DNA of 64,000 bases from Flavobacterium sp. GTDB taxonomy: Bacteria > Bacteroidota > Bacteroidia > Flavobacteriales > Flavobacteriaceae. The stretch spans positions 62,001 through 126,000 of the forward strand of contig JADKHM010000015.1 in NCBI GenBank assembly GCA_016721735.1, in the 5' to 3' direction. Below are positions 33,079 through 41,811 of the stretch, one piece after another. Below the pieces are notes generated by a model. The model was not told the DNA's origin, did no database searches, and was given only the letters and a program-made list of their open reading frames with translations. The first letter of the stretch is position 1; every line of letters starts with the position of its first letter. The translations under genes were made by a program, and so were the position numbers.

Positions 33079-34266
33079 ATGAATCACCTTCTTTCCGACA
33101 GAATTAATAATTTATCAACCTCTCAAACCTTGGCAATGGCAGCATTGGCAAGAGAATTAAAAGCGCAAGGAAAAGACATCATCAGCTTAAGTTTGGGGGA
33201 ACCAGATTTCAATACCCCAGATTTCGTCAAAGCAGCTGCAAAAAAAGCCATCGACGAAAATTATAGCACCTATTCGCCTGTCGAAGGTTATTTAGAACTT
33301 AAAGAAGCCATCTGCAGAAAATTCAAAAGAGACAACAATCTCGACTATAAACCCAACAACATTGTCGTGTCTACAGGCGCCAAACAATCATTATACAATA
33401 TCGCTCAAGTCATGCTCAACGACGGTGACGAAGTCATTCTTCCTGCGCCGTATTGGGTAAGCTACTACGAAATTATCAAAATGGCTGGCGGCATTCCAAT
33501 CGAAGTTCCTACTTCCGTAGAAAGCGATTTCAAAATCACGCCAGACCAATTAGAAAAAGCCATCACGCCCAAAACAAAAATGATTTGGTACAGTTCTCCT
33601 TGCAATCCAAGTGGTTCTGTTTACAACCGCGACGAATTAACAGCCTTGGCAAAAATCATCGAAAAACACCCGAACATCTTTATCGTTTCTGACGAAATCT
33701 ACGAACACATCAACTTTTCCGGAACTTTTTGCAGCATTGCTTCCATCCCAGGAATGTTCGAAAGAACCATCACGGTCAACGGCGTTGCGAAAGCTTTCGC
33801 TATGACAGGTTGGAGAATCGGATATATCGGCGCTCCAGAATTTATCGCCAAAGCGTGCACCAAAATGCAAGGTCAAGTAACCAGCGGCGCCAACAGTATC
33901 GCACAACGAGCTACAATTACAGCCGTTGATGCAGATCCAAGTGTTCTTAACGACATGGTAGCCGCTTTCAAAAGCAGACGTGATTTAGTCGTTGGATTGG
34001 TCAAAGAAATTCCAGGCTTTAAACTCAATGTTCCCGAAGGTGCTTTTTATGTTTTCCCAGATGTTTCGTATTATTTCGGAAAAACGTTGCGCGGTCAACT
34101 GATCAAAAATGCAGATGATTTTTCAATGTATCTTTTGGCAGAAGCCAATGTTGCCACGGTAACTGGAGACGCCTTTGGAAACCCAAATTGCATCCGTTTC
34201 TCCTATGCCACCAGTGAAGCCTTGCTCGCCGAAGCCATGAAAAGAATCAAAGAAGCAGTCGCTTAA
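33079..34266 (+). CDS. Pyridoxal-phosphate-dependent aspartate/aromatic aminotransferase (class I)
   Basis: The 395-aa enzyme has the class I fold: SLGEPDFNTPDFVKAAAKKA, YSPVEGYLELKEAI, STGAKQSLYNIAQVML, the PLP-contacting Asn of YSSPCNPSGSVY, VSDEIYEH, and NGVAKAFAMTGWRIGYIGAP whose first Lys forms the Schiff base. The closest subgroup is the Ib aspartate aminotransferases, which use aspartate and glutamate; other amino donors are possible. No operon partner is obvious. A terminator and repeat copy 6 follow. Confidence 0.92.
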   Translation: MNHLLSDRINNLSTSQTLAMAALARELKAQGKDIISLSLGEPDFNTPDFVKAAAKKAIDENYSTYSPVEGYLELKEAICRKFKRDNNLDYKPNNIVVSTGAKQSLYNIAQVMLNDGDEVILPAPYWVSYYEIIKMAGGIPIEVPTSVESDFKITPDQLEKAITPKTKMIWYSSPCNPSGSVYNRDELTALAKIIEKHPNIFIVSDEIYEHINFSGTFCSIASIPGMFERTITVNGVAKAFAMTGWRIGYIGAPEFIAKACTKMQGQVTSGANSIAQRATITAVDADPSVLNDMVAAFKSRRDLVVGLVKEIPGFKLNVPEGAFYVFPDVSYYFGKTLRGQLIKNADDFSMYLLAEANVATVTGDAFGNPNCIRFSYATSEALLAEAMKRIKEAVA

Positions 34267-34276
34267 AAATAACAAT

Positions 34277-34304
34277 GGCCTCAAGTTTACTTGGGGCTTT
34301 TTTT
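34277..34304 (+). terminator. Terminator after the aminotransferase gene
   Basis: GCCTCAAG and CTTGGGGC pair with one mismatch around a 4-nt loop (34278-34285 with 34290-34297), followed by seven T. Confidence 0.75.
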
Positions 34305-34312
34305 ATAAATTT

Positions 34313-34399
34313 GGGCGTGACCACAAGGGTCGGGCTATTCGCTTTATCTCTCCGTTACACTCCGAGGATACCGCTACTATCCCTCACGCAATCCAGTCT
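34313..34399 (+). repeat. Dispersed intergenic repeat, copy 6 (type II)
   Basis: GGGCGTGACCACAAGGGTCG, GGCTATTCGCTTTATCTCTC, a short variable centre, then GAGGATACCGCTACTATCCC and TCACGCAATCCAGTC. The inner halves are those of the type I copies, while the outer ends match copy 3. It ends 11 nt before the purT start. Confidence 0.75.
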
Positions 34400-34410
34400 A
34401 AACAACAACT

Positions 34411-35577
34411 ATGAATTACAAAATACTACTCCTCGGCTCCGGTGAATTGGGCAAAGAATTCGTCATTGCCGCACAACGCATCGGTCAAACCATCATTGCC
34501 GTCGATAGCTACGAAAATGCGCCCGCCATGCAAGTCGCCGACGGTTTTGAAGTCATCAATATGCTTGACGGCGATGCACTAGACCGTATCGTTGCCAAAC
34601 ACCAACCCGATTTTATCGTGCCCGAAATTGAAGCCATCCGAACAGAGCGTTTTTACGATTATGAAAAACAAGGCATCACCGTTGTTCCTTCCGCGAAAGC
34701 CGCTAATTTTACCATGAATAGAAAAGCAATTCGCGATCTAGCCGCCAAAGAATTGGGTTTGCGAACAGCCAATTATCGCTATGCCACCACAGCGGATGAA
34801 TTGGAAAAAGCCGTTGCCGAAGTAGGAATTCCTTGCGTCGTAAAACCCTTAATGAGTTCATCCGGAAAAGGACAATCCACCATCAAAACCGAGAGCGATA
34901 TCGAAAGAGCTTGGCGCTACGCCGTAGAAGGTTCACGTGGCGATGTGGTTGAAGTAATTGTAGAGGCATTCGTCAATTTCAATTCGGAAATTACTTTACT
35001 CACCGTAACGCAAAACGGCAATCCCACTTTGTTTTGCCCGCCAATTGGCCATCGACAAGAACGCGGCGACTACCAAGAAAGTTGGCAACCAGCGCATATT
35101 TCAGATGAAGCGCTCAACGAGGCAAAAGAAATGGCAGCTAAAGTCACTGAAGCACTTGGTGGCGCTGGACTTTTCGGCGTTGAGTTTTTCCTAACCAATG
35201 AAGGCGTTTATTTTTCAGAATTGTCGCCACGCCCACACGACACAGGAATGGTTACTCTCGCTGGCACGCAGAATTTCAACGAATTTGAATTGCATCTTCG
35301 CGCCATTTTAAGTTTGCCTATTTTCGAAATTACTATAGAAAAAGCGGGAGCTAGCGCAGTAGTGTTAGCTTCCGAAAACTCAAACAATCCCACATTTTCT
35401 GGATTAGAGAAAGTAGCAATTTTACCAAAGACCGATTTTCGTATTTTTGGAAAACCAAGCTCGCGACCTTACCGAAGAATGGGTGTAGTTTTGGTCAATG
35501 ATGTTGCTGAAAAACCCATCGCAGAAATTGTTGAAAAAGCGAAAGCTGCTGCTAAATTAATCATCGTTAATTCATAA
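34411..35577 (+). CDS. purT: Formate-dependent phosphoribosylglycinamide formyltransferase (GAR transformylase 2)
   Basis: This ATP-grasp enzyme adds a formyl group from formate to GAR in purine synthesis. The 388-aa frame starts [20 protein letters not shown]. The GAR- and ATP-binding segments [56 protein letters not shown] and [20 protein letters not shown] are intact. It is followed after 2 nt by a small exported Cys-rich protein gene and then a Crp-type regulator, so the three may be co-transcribed although their functions differ. Confidence 0.95.
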   Translation: MNYKILLLGSGELGKEFVIAAQRIGQTIIAVDSYENAPAMQVADGFEVINMLDGDALDRIVAKHQPDFIVPEIEAIRTERFYDYEKQGITVVPSAKAANFTMNRKAIRDLAAKELGLRTANYRYATTADELEKAVAEVGIPCVVKPLMSSSGKGQSTIKTESDIERAWRYAVEGSRGDVVEVIVEAFVNFNSEITLLTVTQNGNPTLFCPPIGHRQERGDYQESWQPAHISDEALNEAKEMAAKVTEALGGAGLFGVEFFLTNEGVYFSELSPRPHDTGMVTLAGTQNFNEFELHLRAILSLPIFEITIEKAGASAVVLASENSNNPTFSGLEKVAILPKTDFRIFGKPSSRPYRRMGVVLVNDVAEKPIAEIVEKAKAAAKLIIVNS

Positions 35578-35579
35578 AC

Positions 35580-35897
35580 ATGAAATCAACATTTACACTT
35601 ATTCTTTTCCTATCGTTTAGTTTGGGATTTGCACAAGACAAAAGACCTCAGAAAATGGAAATTGTTGAAGTTTCTTGTGGCCAATGCCAATTCGGAATGC
35701 AAGCCAAAGGTTGCGATTTGGCAGTACGCATCAAAGGGAAATCCTACTTTGTAGATGGAACCAAAATCGATGAACATGGCGACGCACATGCCAAAGATGG
35801 CTTTTGTTCCGCGGTCAGAAAAGCAGAAGTGATTGGTGAAGTAAAAGACAATCGATTTGTAGTTTCCTATTTTAATTTGTTGCCGATTCAAGAGTAA
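35580..35897 (+). CDS. Small exported cysteine-rich protein (DUF6370-like)
   Basis: The 105-aa protein has a signal peptide (residues 1-19, cut after GFAQ). A C-x-x-C...C pattern follows (VSCGQCQFGMQAKGCDLAVR) and a later FCSAVRKAEVIGE. The spacing of the Cys and the strand-rich sequence agree with a small periplasmic family known as DUF6370; a metal- or thiol-related role is conceivable but not shown. The gene begins 2 nt after purT and ends 5 nt before the Crp/Fnr regulator gene. Confidence 0.7.
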   Translation: MKSTFTLILFLSFSLGFAQDKRPQKMEIVEVSCGQCQFGMQAKGCDLAVRIKGKSYFVDGTKIDEHGDAHAKDGFCSAVRKAEVIGEVKDNRFVVSYFNLLPIQE

Positions 35898-35902
35898 AAG
35901 CA

Positions 35903-36478
35903 ATGACTCCAATTCTTGACAACATTTCTAAAATTGTAAAACTTTCTTCCGACGAAGAACAACGATTGCTCTCCAGACTGGAAACAAAAAAGTTTAAAGC
36001 AAAGTCAATCATTTTAAACGCTGGAGAAGTTTGCAAATATTCGTACTTCGTCAATTCGGGTTTCCTTCGAAGTTTTACCATCAACGATCACATTGTTGAG
36101 CATGTCTTAAGCTTTGCCTGCGAAGGCTGGTGGATTGGTGATATGTATAGCTTACTTTCCCAAAAGCCAGGCAATCTGTTTGTCGAAGTTTTGGAAGACG
36201 CGGAGGTGGTGCTGTTATCTAAAGAAAACCAAGAAATACTCTATCAAGAAATTCCAAAACTAGAACGATTCTTCAGAATCTTAACTGAAAATTCCTTAGT
36301 TGCCAATCAAGAGCGACTCATGGATAATTTGAGTTTGTCGGCAGAAGAACGGTTTGAGAAATTTTGTAAAAAGTACCCGACGCTAATTCAAAAAGTCCCG
36401 CAAAAACAAATTGCATCTTATATAGGAGTGACACCTGAGTTTTTTAGTAAGATGAAATCTCGCCTATTAAAAAAATAA
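35903..36478 (+). CDS. Crp/Fnr family transcriptional regulator
   Basis: The 191-aa protein has a cyclic-nucleotide-binding-like beta-barrel (about 20-115; KAKSIILNAGEVCKYSYFVN) and a short C-terminal helix-turn-helix QIASYIGVTPEFFSKMKSRL. Nucleotide-binding residues are poorly conserved, and there is no Cys cluster for an Fe-S sensor, so the signal is unknown. It lies 95 nt upstream of the pirin-GNAT-ferredoxin-reductase group and is a good candidate for regulating it. Confidence 0.85.
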   Translation: MTPILDNISKIVKLSSDEEQRLLSRLETKKFKAKSIILNAGEVCKYSYFVNSGFLRSFTINDHIVEHVLSFACEGWWIGDMYSLLSQKPGNLFVEVLEDAEVVLLSKENQEILYQEIPKLERFFRILTENSLVANQERLMDNLSLSAEERFEKFCKKYPTLIQKVPQKQIASYIGVTPEFFSKMKSRLLKK

Positions 36479-36573
36479 TCCGCAAAAAACTTGCATTTTC
36501 TTAATCTACATTAAGCCACAAAGCAAAGCCATGATTGTAAATTTGTATTCAAATAAATACTAAATTTATCAAT

Positions 36574-37293
36574 ATGAAAAATACAATCTTACACAAAGCC
36601 AACACACGTGGACATGCTGATCACGGTTGGCTCAACGCACACCATACTTTTAGTTTTGCTAGTTATTACGATCCGAATCGCGTTCAGTTTGGCGTCTTAC
36701 GGGTTTTAAACGACGACATCGTTGCGGCAGGAATGGGCTTCGGCACGCATCCGCACGATAATATGGAAATCATTACGATTCCGCTCGAAGGCGACTTAGC
36801 GCACAAAGACAGTATGGGCAACACCGAAATTATCAAATTTGGTGATGTTCAGGTGATGAGCGCCGGCACCGGAATCCAACATTCTGAATTCAATCCGAAT
36901 CACGACCAAAGAACTAATTTGTTGCAGATTTGGGTGTTTCCGAAAGAAAGAAATGTGGAGCCGCGTTACCAGCAAATTACACTTGACACCTCAGACCGTC
37001 ATAACAAGTTTCAGCAAATTCTTTCTCCAAATTCCGACGATGATGGCGTTTGGATTCATCAAGATGCGTGGTTTCATATGGGCAATTTGGATGCTGGAAC
37101 AACTGTAAATTACCAACGCAAACTAGAAGGCAACGGCTTGTATATTTTTGTAATCAAAGGCAGCGTAAAAGTGGACGGGCAGCAACTCGAACAACGCGAC
37201 GGTCTTGGCATTACCGACTTCGACGAAGTGATTTTTGAAGCGACTTCAGATACCGAATTATTATTAATGGAAGTTCCAATGTTAGCAAACTAA
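36574..37293 (+). CDS. Pirin family protein (YhaK/quercetinase-like bicupin)
   Basis: The 239-aa protein has the pirin N-terminal cupin with the metal ligands in GFGTHPHDNMEIITIPLEGD and QVMSAGTGIQHSEFNP (three His and one Glu, about residues 54-104). It starts TILHKANTRGHADHGWLNAH, the usual opening of the family. Some members act as quercetin 2,3-dioxygenase and others as redox or stress sensors. A TAAATTTG element lies upstream (36537-36547 region). It starts a four-gene group with short gaps (4, 16 and overlapping nt). Confidence 0.9.
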   Translation: MKNTILHKANTRGHADHGWLNAHHTFSFASYYDPNRVQFGVLRVLNDDIVAAGMGFGTHPHDNMEIITIPLEGDLAHKDSMGNTEIIKFGDVQVMSAGTGIQHSEFNPNHDQRTNLLQIWVFPKERNVEPRYQQITLDTSDRHNKFQQILSPNSDDDGVWIHQDAWFHMGNLDAGTTVNYQRKLEGNGLYIFVIKGSVKVDGQQLEQRDGLGITDFDEVIFEATSDTELLLMEVPMLAN

Positions 37294-37297
37294 AACC

Positions 37298-37582
37298 ATG
37301 GAAATAGAAGTTTTACAAAAAATCAACGATAAAAACGGGTTCTTTTATATTGATGTGAATGGAAATCACGAAGCCATGATGACCTTCGTTTTTGCTGGCA
37401 ACGATAAAATTATTATTGATCATACCGAAGTGAAACCAGGGAATGAAGGTAAAGGCTTTGGAAAAAAAATGGTGGTTAAAGCGGTGGAATACGCGAGAGA
37501 AAACGGCATTAAAATCATTCCGCTTTGTCCATTTGCCAAAAGTGTCTTTGACAAAACACCTGAGTTTAAGGACGTATTATAA
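37298..37582 (+). CDS. Small GNAT-type N-acetyltransferase (YjdJ-like)
   Basis: The 94-aa protein is a minimal acetyltransferase domain: IIIDHTEVKPGNEGKGFGKK contains the acetyl-CoA-binding G-x-G-x-G-K pattern, and IKIIPLCPFAKSVFDKTPEF is the C-terminal part. Length and motif agree with the YjdJ family. The next gene encodes a YjdI-like iron-sulfur protein, and the same two genes are neighbours in E. coli. The substrate is unknown. Confidence 0.88.
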   Translation: MEIEVLQKINDKNGFFYIDVNGNHEAMMTFVFAGNDKIIIDHTEVKPGNEGKGFGKKMVVKAVEYARENGIKIIPLCPFAKSVFDKTPEFKDVL

Positions 37583-37598
37583 ATTAAGATCACATATT

Positions 37599-37823
37599 AT
37601 GGACGCCAAAGATTTAAAAAAGGAATACAGCAACGGAGAAGTAACCATTGTTTGGCAAAACAGCAAATGTATTCACGCTGCAGAATGTGTAAAAAACAAC
37701 CCCGATGTTTTTAAGCCTAAAGAAAAACCATGGATTTGTCCAGAAAATTCAACGACAGATAAAATCATCGAAACTGTCAACAAATGCCCATCTGGCGCAC
37801 TAACCTATTACAAAAATTCGTAA
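37599..37823 (+). CDS. (4Fe-4S) mono-cluster protein YjdI-like (divergent ferredoxin domain)
   Basis: The 74-aa protein from the ATG at 37599 begins MDAKDLKKEYSNGEVTIVWQ. It has four Cys in a split Fer4-like pattern: CIHAAEC and, further on, WICPEN and NKCPSGALTYY. This agrees with the Fer4_19 family, predicted to bind one Fe-S cluster. A longer reading that starts at 37443 would overlap the GNAT gene in another frame and is rejected. It overlaps the start of the FMN reductase gene (TAATG), which suggests translational coupling and a redox partnership. Confidence 0.88.
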   Translation: MDAKDLKKEYSNGEVTIVWQNSKCIHAAECVKNNPDVFKPKEKPWICPENSTTDKIIETVNKCPSGALTYYKNS

Positions 37824-38350
37824 TGAAAAAAATTATCGCATTTGCAGGATCTTCGAGCAAAAATTCTATTAATAAACAATTTGTCACCTACGTGGCTTCG
37901 CAATTCGAAAATGTTGCGTGTGAAATCCTCGACTTAAATGATTACGAAATGCCTATCTATTCGGCTGATCGCGAAATCGAAAGTGGCGTACCAAAATTAG
38001 CCTCCGATTTTTTTAAGAAATTAGGTTCGGCGGATTTGATTTTGATTTCAATGGCGGAACACAACGGAGCCTATTCCGCTGCTTTTAAGAATATTTTCGA
38101 TTGGACTTCACGTCACAACAACAAATTATTTCAACAGAAAACGATGCTCTTGATGGCTACTTCTCCAGGACCACGTGGTGGATTAGGCGTTCTTGAAATG
38201 GCAAAAGATCGTTTTCCTCGTCACGACGCGAATTTGGTTGCGACCTTTTCATTGCCCAGTTTTCGTGACAATTTTGACCCAACAATTGGCATCACCAATG
38301 AAGCATTAAAAATCGAATTGCAAACTATTGTGAAAGCGACTGTATTCTAA
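37823..38350 (+). CDS. NADPH-dependent FMN reductase family protein
   Basis: The 175-aa flavodoxin-fold protein starts at 37823, overlapping the stop of the previous gene by one base. The FMN phosphate-binding loop is FAGSSSKNSINKQF, followed by DLNDYEMPIYSAD and the AEHNGAYSAAFKNIFDW motif that contacts the flavin ring. It reduces FMN or quinone-like compounds with NAD(P)H; the exact substrate is unknown. Its tight coupling with a Fe-S protein, an acetyltransferase and pirin suggests a redox or electrophile-stress unit. Confidence 0.9.
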   Translation: MKKIIAFAGSSSKNSINKQFVTYVASQFENVACEILDLNDYEMPIYSADREIESGVPKLASDFFKKLGSADLILISMAEHNGAYSAAFKNIFDWTSRHNNKLFQQKTMLLMATSPGPRGGLGVLEMAKDRFPRHDANLVATFSLPSFRDNFDPTIGITNEALKIELQTIVKATVF

Positions 38351-38436
38351 TAAAAATGCTACTTTTGCTTTTCAAACTTTGAAACAAAACCTAACTATTC
38401 AGCATTGATGAGTTGCTGAAATAAATACCGAATCAA

Positions 38437-39309
38437 ATGAAAGCATACGTTTTTCCTGGGCAAGGAGCGCAATTTACCGGAATGGGTAAAGAATTATATG
38501 AAACTTCAACTTTGGCCAAAGATCTTTTTGAAAAAGCCAATGATATTCTCGGATTCCGCATTACTGATATTATGTTTGAAGGAACCTCGGAGCAATTGAA
38601 AGAAACTAATGTTACCCAACCTGCAGTATTTTTGCACTCGGTAATCCTAGCAAAGACTTTAGAGAACTTCAACCCAGAAATGGTAGCTGGGCATTCTTTA
38701 GGCGAATTTTCTGCGTTGGTTGCCAATGGTGCTTTGTCTTTTGAGGATGGCTTAAAATTGGTTTCACAACGCGCGCAAGCGATGCAAAAAGCATGTGAAA
38801 TAAAACCTTCAACCATGGCCGCTGTTTTGGGATTGGACGATAAAATTGTGGAAGATGTTTGTGCGTCAATTGATGGAATTGTAGTCGCCGCAAATTATAA
38901 TTGTCCAGGGCAATTGGTTATTTCTGGTGAATTCTCAGCCGTTGAAAAAGCCTGTGAAGCTATGAAAGAAGCGGGAGCGAAACGCGCATTATTATTGCCC
39001 GTTGGTGGCGCTTTCCACTCACCGATGATGGAACCAGCAAGAGAAGAATTAGCAGCTGCGATTGAAGCTACCAATTTTGCTTCTCCAATTTGTCCTGTGT
39101 ATCAAAATGTAACGGCAACCGCGGTTTCGGACCCAAATGAAATTAAGAAAAACTTGATTATACAATTGACTGCACCTGTTCGTTGGACGCAGTCGGTGCA
39201 ACAAATGATTGCCGACGGAGCTACTTCGTTTACAGAAGTTGGTCCTGGAAAGGTTTTGGTTGGATTGGTGAATAAAATTAATAGAGAAGTGGAAACAATC
39301 AGTGCTTAA
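38437..39309 (+). CDS. fabD: ACP S-malonyltransferase
   Basis: FabD loads malonyl groups onto acyl carrier protein for fatty acid synthesis. The 290-aa frame has the GQGAQ oxyanion motif (YVFPGQGAQFTGMG), the nucleophile Ser87 in VAGHSLGEFSALVA, the conserved Arg in SQRAQAMQ, and the catalytic His in GGAFHSPMMEPA. A TACTTTTG element lies at 38360-38367, 69 nt upstream. A bidirectional terminator separates it from galE. Confidence 0.95.
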   Translation: MKAYVFPGQGAQFTGMGKELYETSTLAKDLFEKANDILGFRITDIMFEGTSEQLKETNVTQPAVFLHSVILAKTLENFNPEMVAGHSLGEFSALVANGALSFEDGLKLVSQRAQAMQKACEIKPSTMAAVLGLDDKIVEDVCASIDGIVVAANYNCPGQLVISGEFSAVEKACEAMKEAGAKRALLLPVGGAFHSPMMEPAREELAAAIEATNFASPICPVYQNVTATAVSDPNEIKKNLIIQLTAPVRWTQSVQQMIADGATSFTEVGPGKVLVGLVNKINREVETISA

Positions 39310-39310
39310 T

Positions 39311-39398
39311 TCAATGAACAATTAATAATTCTCGTGAGTAACTAAAAAAACCTATACTTTGTATAGGTTTTTTCATTATTAATTATTCATTAGCTTCG
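39311..39398. repeat. AT-rich inverted repeat around the fabD terminator
   Basis: TGAACAATTAATAATT on the left and ATTATTAATTATTCATTAG on the right are imperfect inverted repeats that enclose the terminator hairpin at 39344-39373. The arrangement, directly behind the fabD stop codon, parallels the element behind pdhB. Confidence 0.45.
39344..39373. terminator. Bidirectional terminator between fabD and galE
   Basis: CCTATAC and GTATAGG pair around a 3-nt loop and are flanked by seven A and six T. Confidence 0.8.
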
Positions 39399-39434
39399 CT
39401 CAATTCGGCAAAAGCCTCGGGTGTTATTTATAAA

Positions 39435-40448
39435 TTAACTCCTGATTTTCTGCTCCCATTTCCAAGCGCTGGTTAACGCTTGCTCTAGAGTAGATTGCGC
39501 TTTCCATCCCAACACCTCGTTGGCTTTATCGGTATTGGCGTAAGCCGAAATGATGTCGCCTTCTCTCCTTCCAACAATTTTATACGGTAATTTTTGACCG
39601 CTTACTTTTTCGAAAGTGTTGATTACTTCTAGCACAGAACTTCCTGTTCCGGTTCCTAAATTGAAGATTTCTACCTTCGCAAGATTCTTTTTATTAATCA
39701 AGCGTTGCAAAGCAATGACGTGCGCTTTGGCTAAGTCAACCACGTGAATATAATCACGAATACAAGTACCATCCGGTGTTGGATAATCATCGCCATAAAC
39801 TGATAGTTCTTGGCGCAAACCAATTCCGGTTTGTGTAATAAATGGAATTAGATTTTGAGGAACACCGATAGGCAACTCCCCTATTTCAGCAGTTGGGTGT
39901 GCTCCCATTGGGTTGAAGTAACGTAATAATATAGAATTGATTCCGCTAACTTTGCACACTTCATTGATGATTTCCTCTCCGATTTGCTTGGTGTTTCCGT
40001 ATGGAGAAAGCGCTGCTTTAATAGGAGCATCTTCTGTAATCGGCATAACATCAGCTTCGCCATAAACGGTGCAGGAAGAACTAAAAATAAAATGAGCTTC
40101 CGGTTTTTGTTGTAACTCTTGTAAAATATATACGAGCGTATTGATATTGTTTTCATAATACAACAACGGATTCTCGACACTTTCGTTGACCGCTTTTGAC
40201 GCTGCGAAATGAATTACGCCATTGATGTCCGAATGCTTCTTGAAGAAATTTTGAACCGCGGATTTTTCTCTTAAATCCATCTTTTCGAAAATAGGCATTT
40301 TTCCTGTGATGGCAACGATTCCTTTTAGAACATCCTCGGACGAATTAGAAAGATTGTCGATGATGACTACTTCGAATCCTTCGTTTTGCAATTCTACAAC
40401 GGTGTGTGAACCGATAAATCCTAAACCTCCTGTAACTAATACTTTCAT
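39435..40448 (-). CDS. galE: UDP-glucose 4-epimerase
   Basis: This short-chain dehydrogenase interconverts UDP-glucose and UDP-galactose for surface polysaccharides and galactose use. The 337-aa frame starts MKVLVTGGLGFIGSHTVVEL with the NAD-binding GxxGxxG. Active-site residues are visible: FSSSCTVYGEA (Ser), SPYGNTKQIGEEI with the Tyr-x-x-x-Lys pair, and LRYFNPMGAHPTAEIGE. A DegT-type sugar aminotransferase lies upstream; the two are separated by repeat copy 7. Confidence 0.94.
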   Translation of the reverse strand: MKVLVTGGLGFIGSHTVVELQNEGFEVVIIDNLSNSSEDVLKGIVAITGKMPIFEKMDLREKSAVQNFFKKHSDINGVIHFAASKAVNESVENPLLYYENNINTLVYILQELQQKPEAHFIFSSSCTVYGEADVMPITEDAPIKAALSPYGNTKQIGEEIINEVCKVSGINSILLRYFNPMGAHPTAEIGELPIGVPQNLIPFITQTGIGLRQELSVYGDDYPTPDGTCIRDYIHVVDLAKAHVIALQRLINKKNLAKVEIFNLGTGTGSSVLEVINTFEKVSGQKLPYKIVGRREGDIISAYANTDKANEVLGWKAQSTLEQALTSAWKWEQKIRS

Positions 40449-40478
40449 TTTTATTGAATACTTGTTGGTGAATGTAGT

Positions 40479-40577
40479 GCCCTAGCCCTGATTGCTTCGC
40501 CAGTTCGCTTCGCTCGGGTGAGCCGATATCCTCGGAATGCAATGGAGAGATAAAGGCGAAAGCAGGAAAAAGCTCCT
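40479..40577 (-). repeat. Dispersed intergenic repeat, copy 7 (type I)
   Basis: Read on the minus strand: AGGAGCTTTTTCCTGCTTTC, ATCTCTCC, a short centre, GAGGATATCGGCTC, an extra GC-rich stretch (CCCGAGCGAAGCGAACTGGC), then CAGGGCTAGGGC. It ends at the stop codon of the DegT aminotransferase gene. Confidence 0.7.
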
Positions 40578-40581
40578 AAAA

Positions 40582-41712
40582 TTATTTGAAAAATTCTAAC
40601 ACTGAATTGGTTATATATTGAATTTGCTCGTCGTCTAACTCGGTGTGCATCGGAAGCGAAATGACTTCTTTGATCAATTGATTCGTCACTGGAAAATCTT
40701 CCTCTTTATATCTTGGGTCCGTGTAGGCTTTTTGGCTATGCAACGGAATTGGATAATAGATCGCACATGGAATGTCTTTGCTGAGTAAGTGTTGCATCAA
40801 AGCATCGCGGTCGCCATCTATAATTCGTAACGTATATTGATGAAAAACGTGGCAATCACACATATCACAAATAGACGGTGCGATGATATTTTTGTGCCCT
40901 TCGAAAGCAGCTGTATATTTTCTTGCCGCATTTTGACGGGCTTGACAATACGCATCTAAATGAGGTAATTTTGCATTTAAAACTGCGGCTTGAATACTGT
41001 CTAATCTAGAGTTTACTCCAACTACATCATGGTGATAACGAACATACATTCCGTGATTGGCGATGCCTCTAATTTTATGAGCCAAGGCATCATCATTGGT
41101 AAAAATGGCACCACCATCGCCATAACAGCCAAGATTTTTAGAAGGGAAAAAGGAAGTAGAAGCTACATGTCCTATGGTTCCCGCTTTCTTTTTGGTTCCG
41201 TCTGAAAATTTGCAGTTGGCTCCGATAGCTTGGGCGTTGTCTTCAATTACGTACAAATTGTGCTCTTTGGCTATTTGCATAATTGCTTCCATATTGGCAG
41301 CGCGACCGAACAAATGCACTGGCACAATAGCTTTGGTTTTTGGCGTTATCGCTTTTTTAATTGCCTCTATGGAAATATTCATATTAACCATATCGACATC
41401 GACCAAAACGGGGGTTAATTGCAGCAAAGCAATTACTTCAACGGTTGCCGCAAAAGTAAAATCGGCTGTGATTACTTCATCGCCAGGTTTCAAATCTAAT
41501 CCCATCATCGCGATTTGCAAGGCGTCGGTTCCGTTGGCGCAAGGAATGACATGCTTTACGTCGAGATATTCTTCTAGATTTTTTTGGAAAGATTGTACTT
41601 GAGGTCCGTTGATATAAGTGTTGGTATCTAAAACTTCTTGAATGGAAGCATTCACCGTTGTTGCAATTTTTTCGTATTGACTTTTAAGGTCAACCATTTG
41701 GATTTTTTTCAT
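40582..41712 (-). CDS. DegT/DnrJ/EryC1/StrS family aminotransferase
   Basis: The 376-aa PLP enzyme transfers an amino group to nucleotide-linked keto sugars or related compounds for surface glycans. The start MKKIQMVDLKSQYEKIATTV at 41712 is preferred over an upstream ATG seven codons earlier. Family segments are VIPCANGTDALQIAMMGLDL, PVHLFGRAANMEAI, IEDNAQAIGAN and STSFFPSKNLGCYGDGGAIF, where the Lys of PSKNLG binds PLP. RYHHDVVGVNSRLDSIQAAV and YPIPLHSQKAY are typical C-terminal motifs. It has a strong promoter and lies divergent from waaA. Confidence 0.92.
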   Translation of the reverse strand: MKKIQMVDLKSQYEKIATTVNASIQEVLDTNTYINGPQVQSFQKNLEEYLDVKHVIPCANGTDALQIAMMGLDLKPGDEVITADFTFAATVEVIALLQLTPVLVDVDMVNMNISIEAIKKAITPKTKAIVPVHLFGRAANMEAIMQIAKEHNLYVIEDNAQAIGANCKFSDGTKKKAGTIGHVASTSFFPSKNLGCYGDGGAIFTNDDALAHKIRGIANHGMYVRYHHDVVGVNSRLDSIQAAVLNAKLPHLDAYCQARQNAARKYTAAFEGHKNIIAPSICDMCDCHVFHQYTLRIIDGDRDALMQHLLSKDIPCAIYYPIPLHSQKAYTDPRYKEEDFPVTNQLIKEVISLPMHTELDDEQIQYITNSVLEFFK

Positions 41713-41734
41713 GTAGTTATCAATTAAATGCACG

Positions 41735-41764
41735 CAAAATTAGTAATTAAATGGTGGACAGCAA
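41735..41764 (-). promoter_or_regulatory. Promoter of the DegT aminotransferase gene
   Basis: TTG (minus, 41762-41764), a 19-nt spacer and TAATTTTG (41735-41742), 22 nt before the start codon. Confidence 0.75.
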
Positions 41765-41811
41765 TAAAAATTCTACAAACTAATGTATTTTAGCGACACA
41801 ATTTAGGAGCT

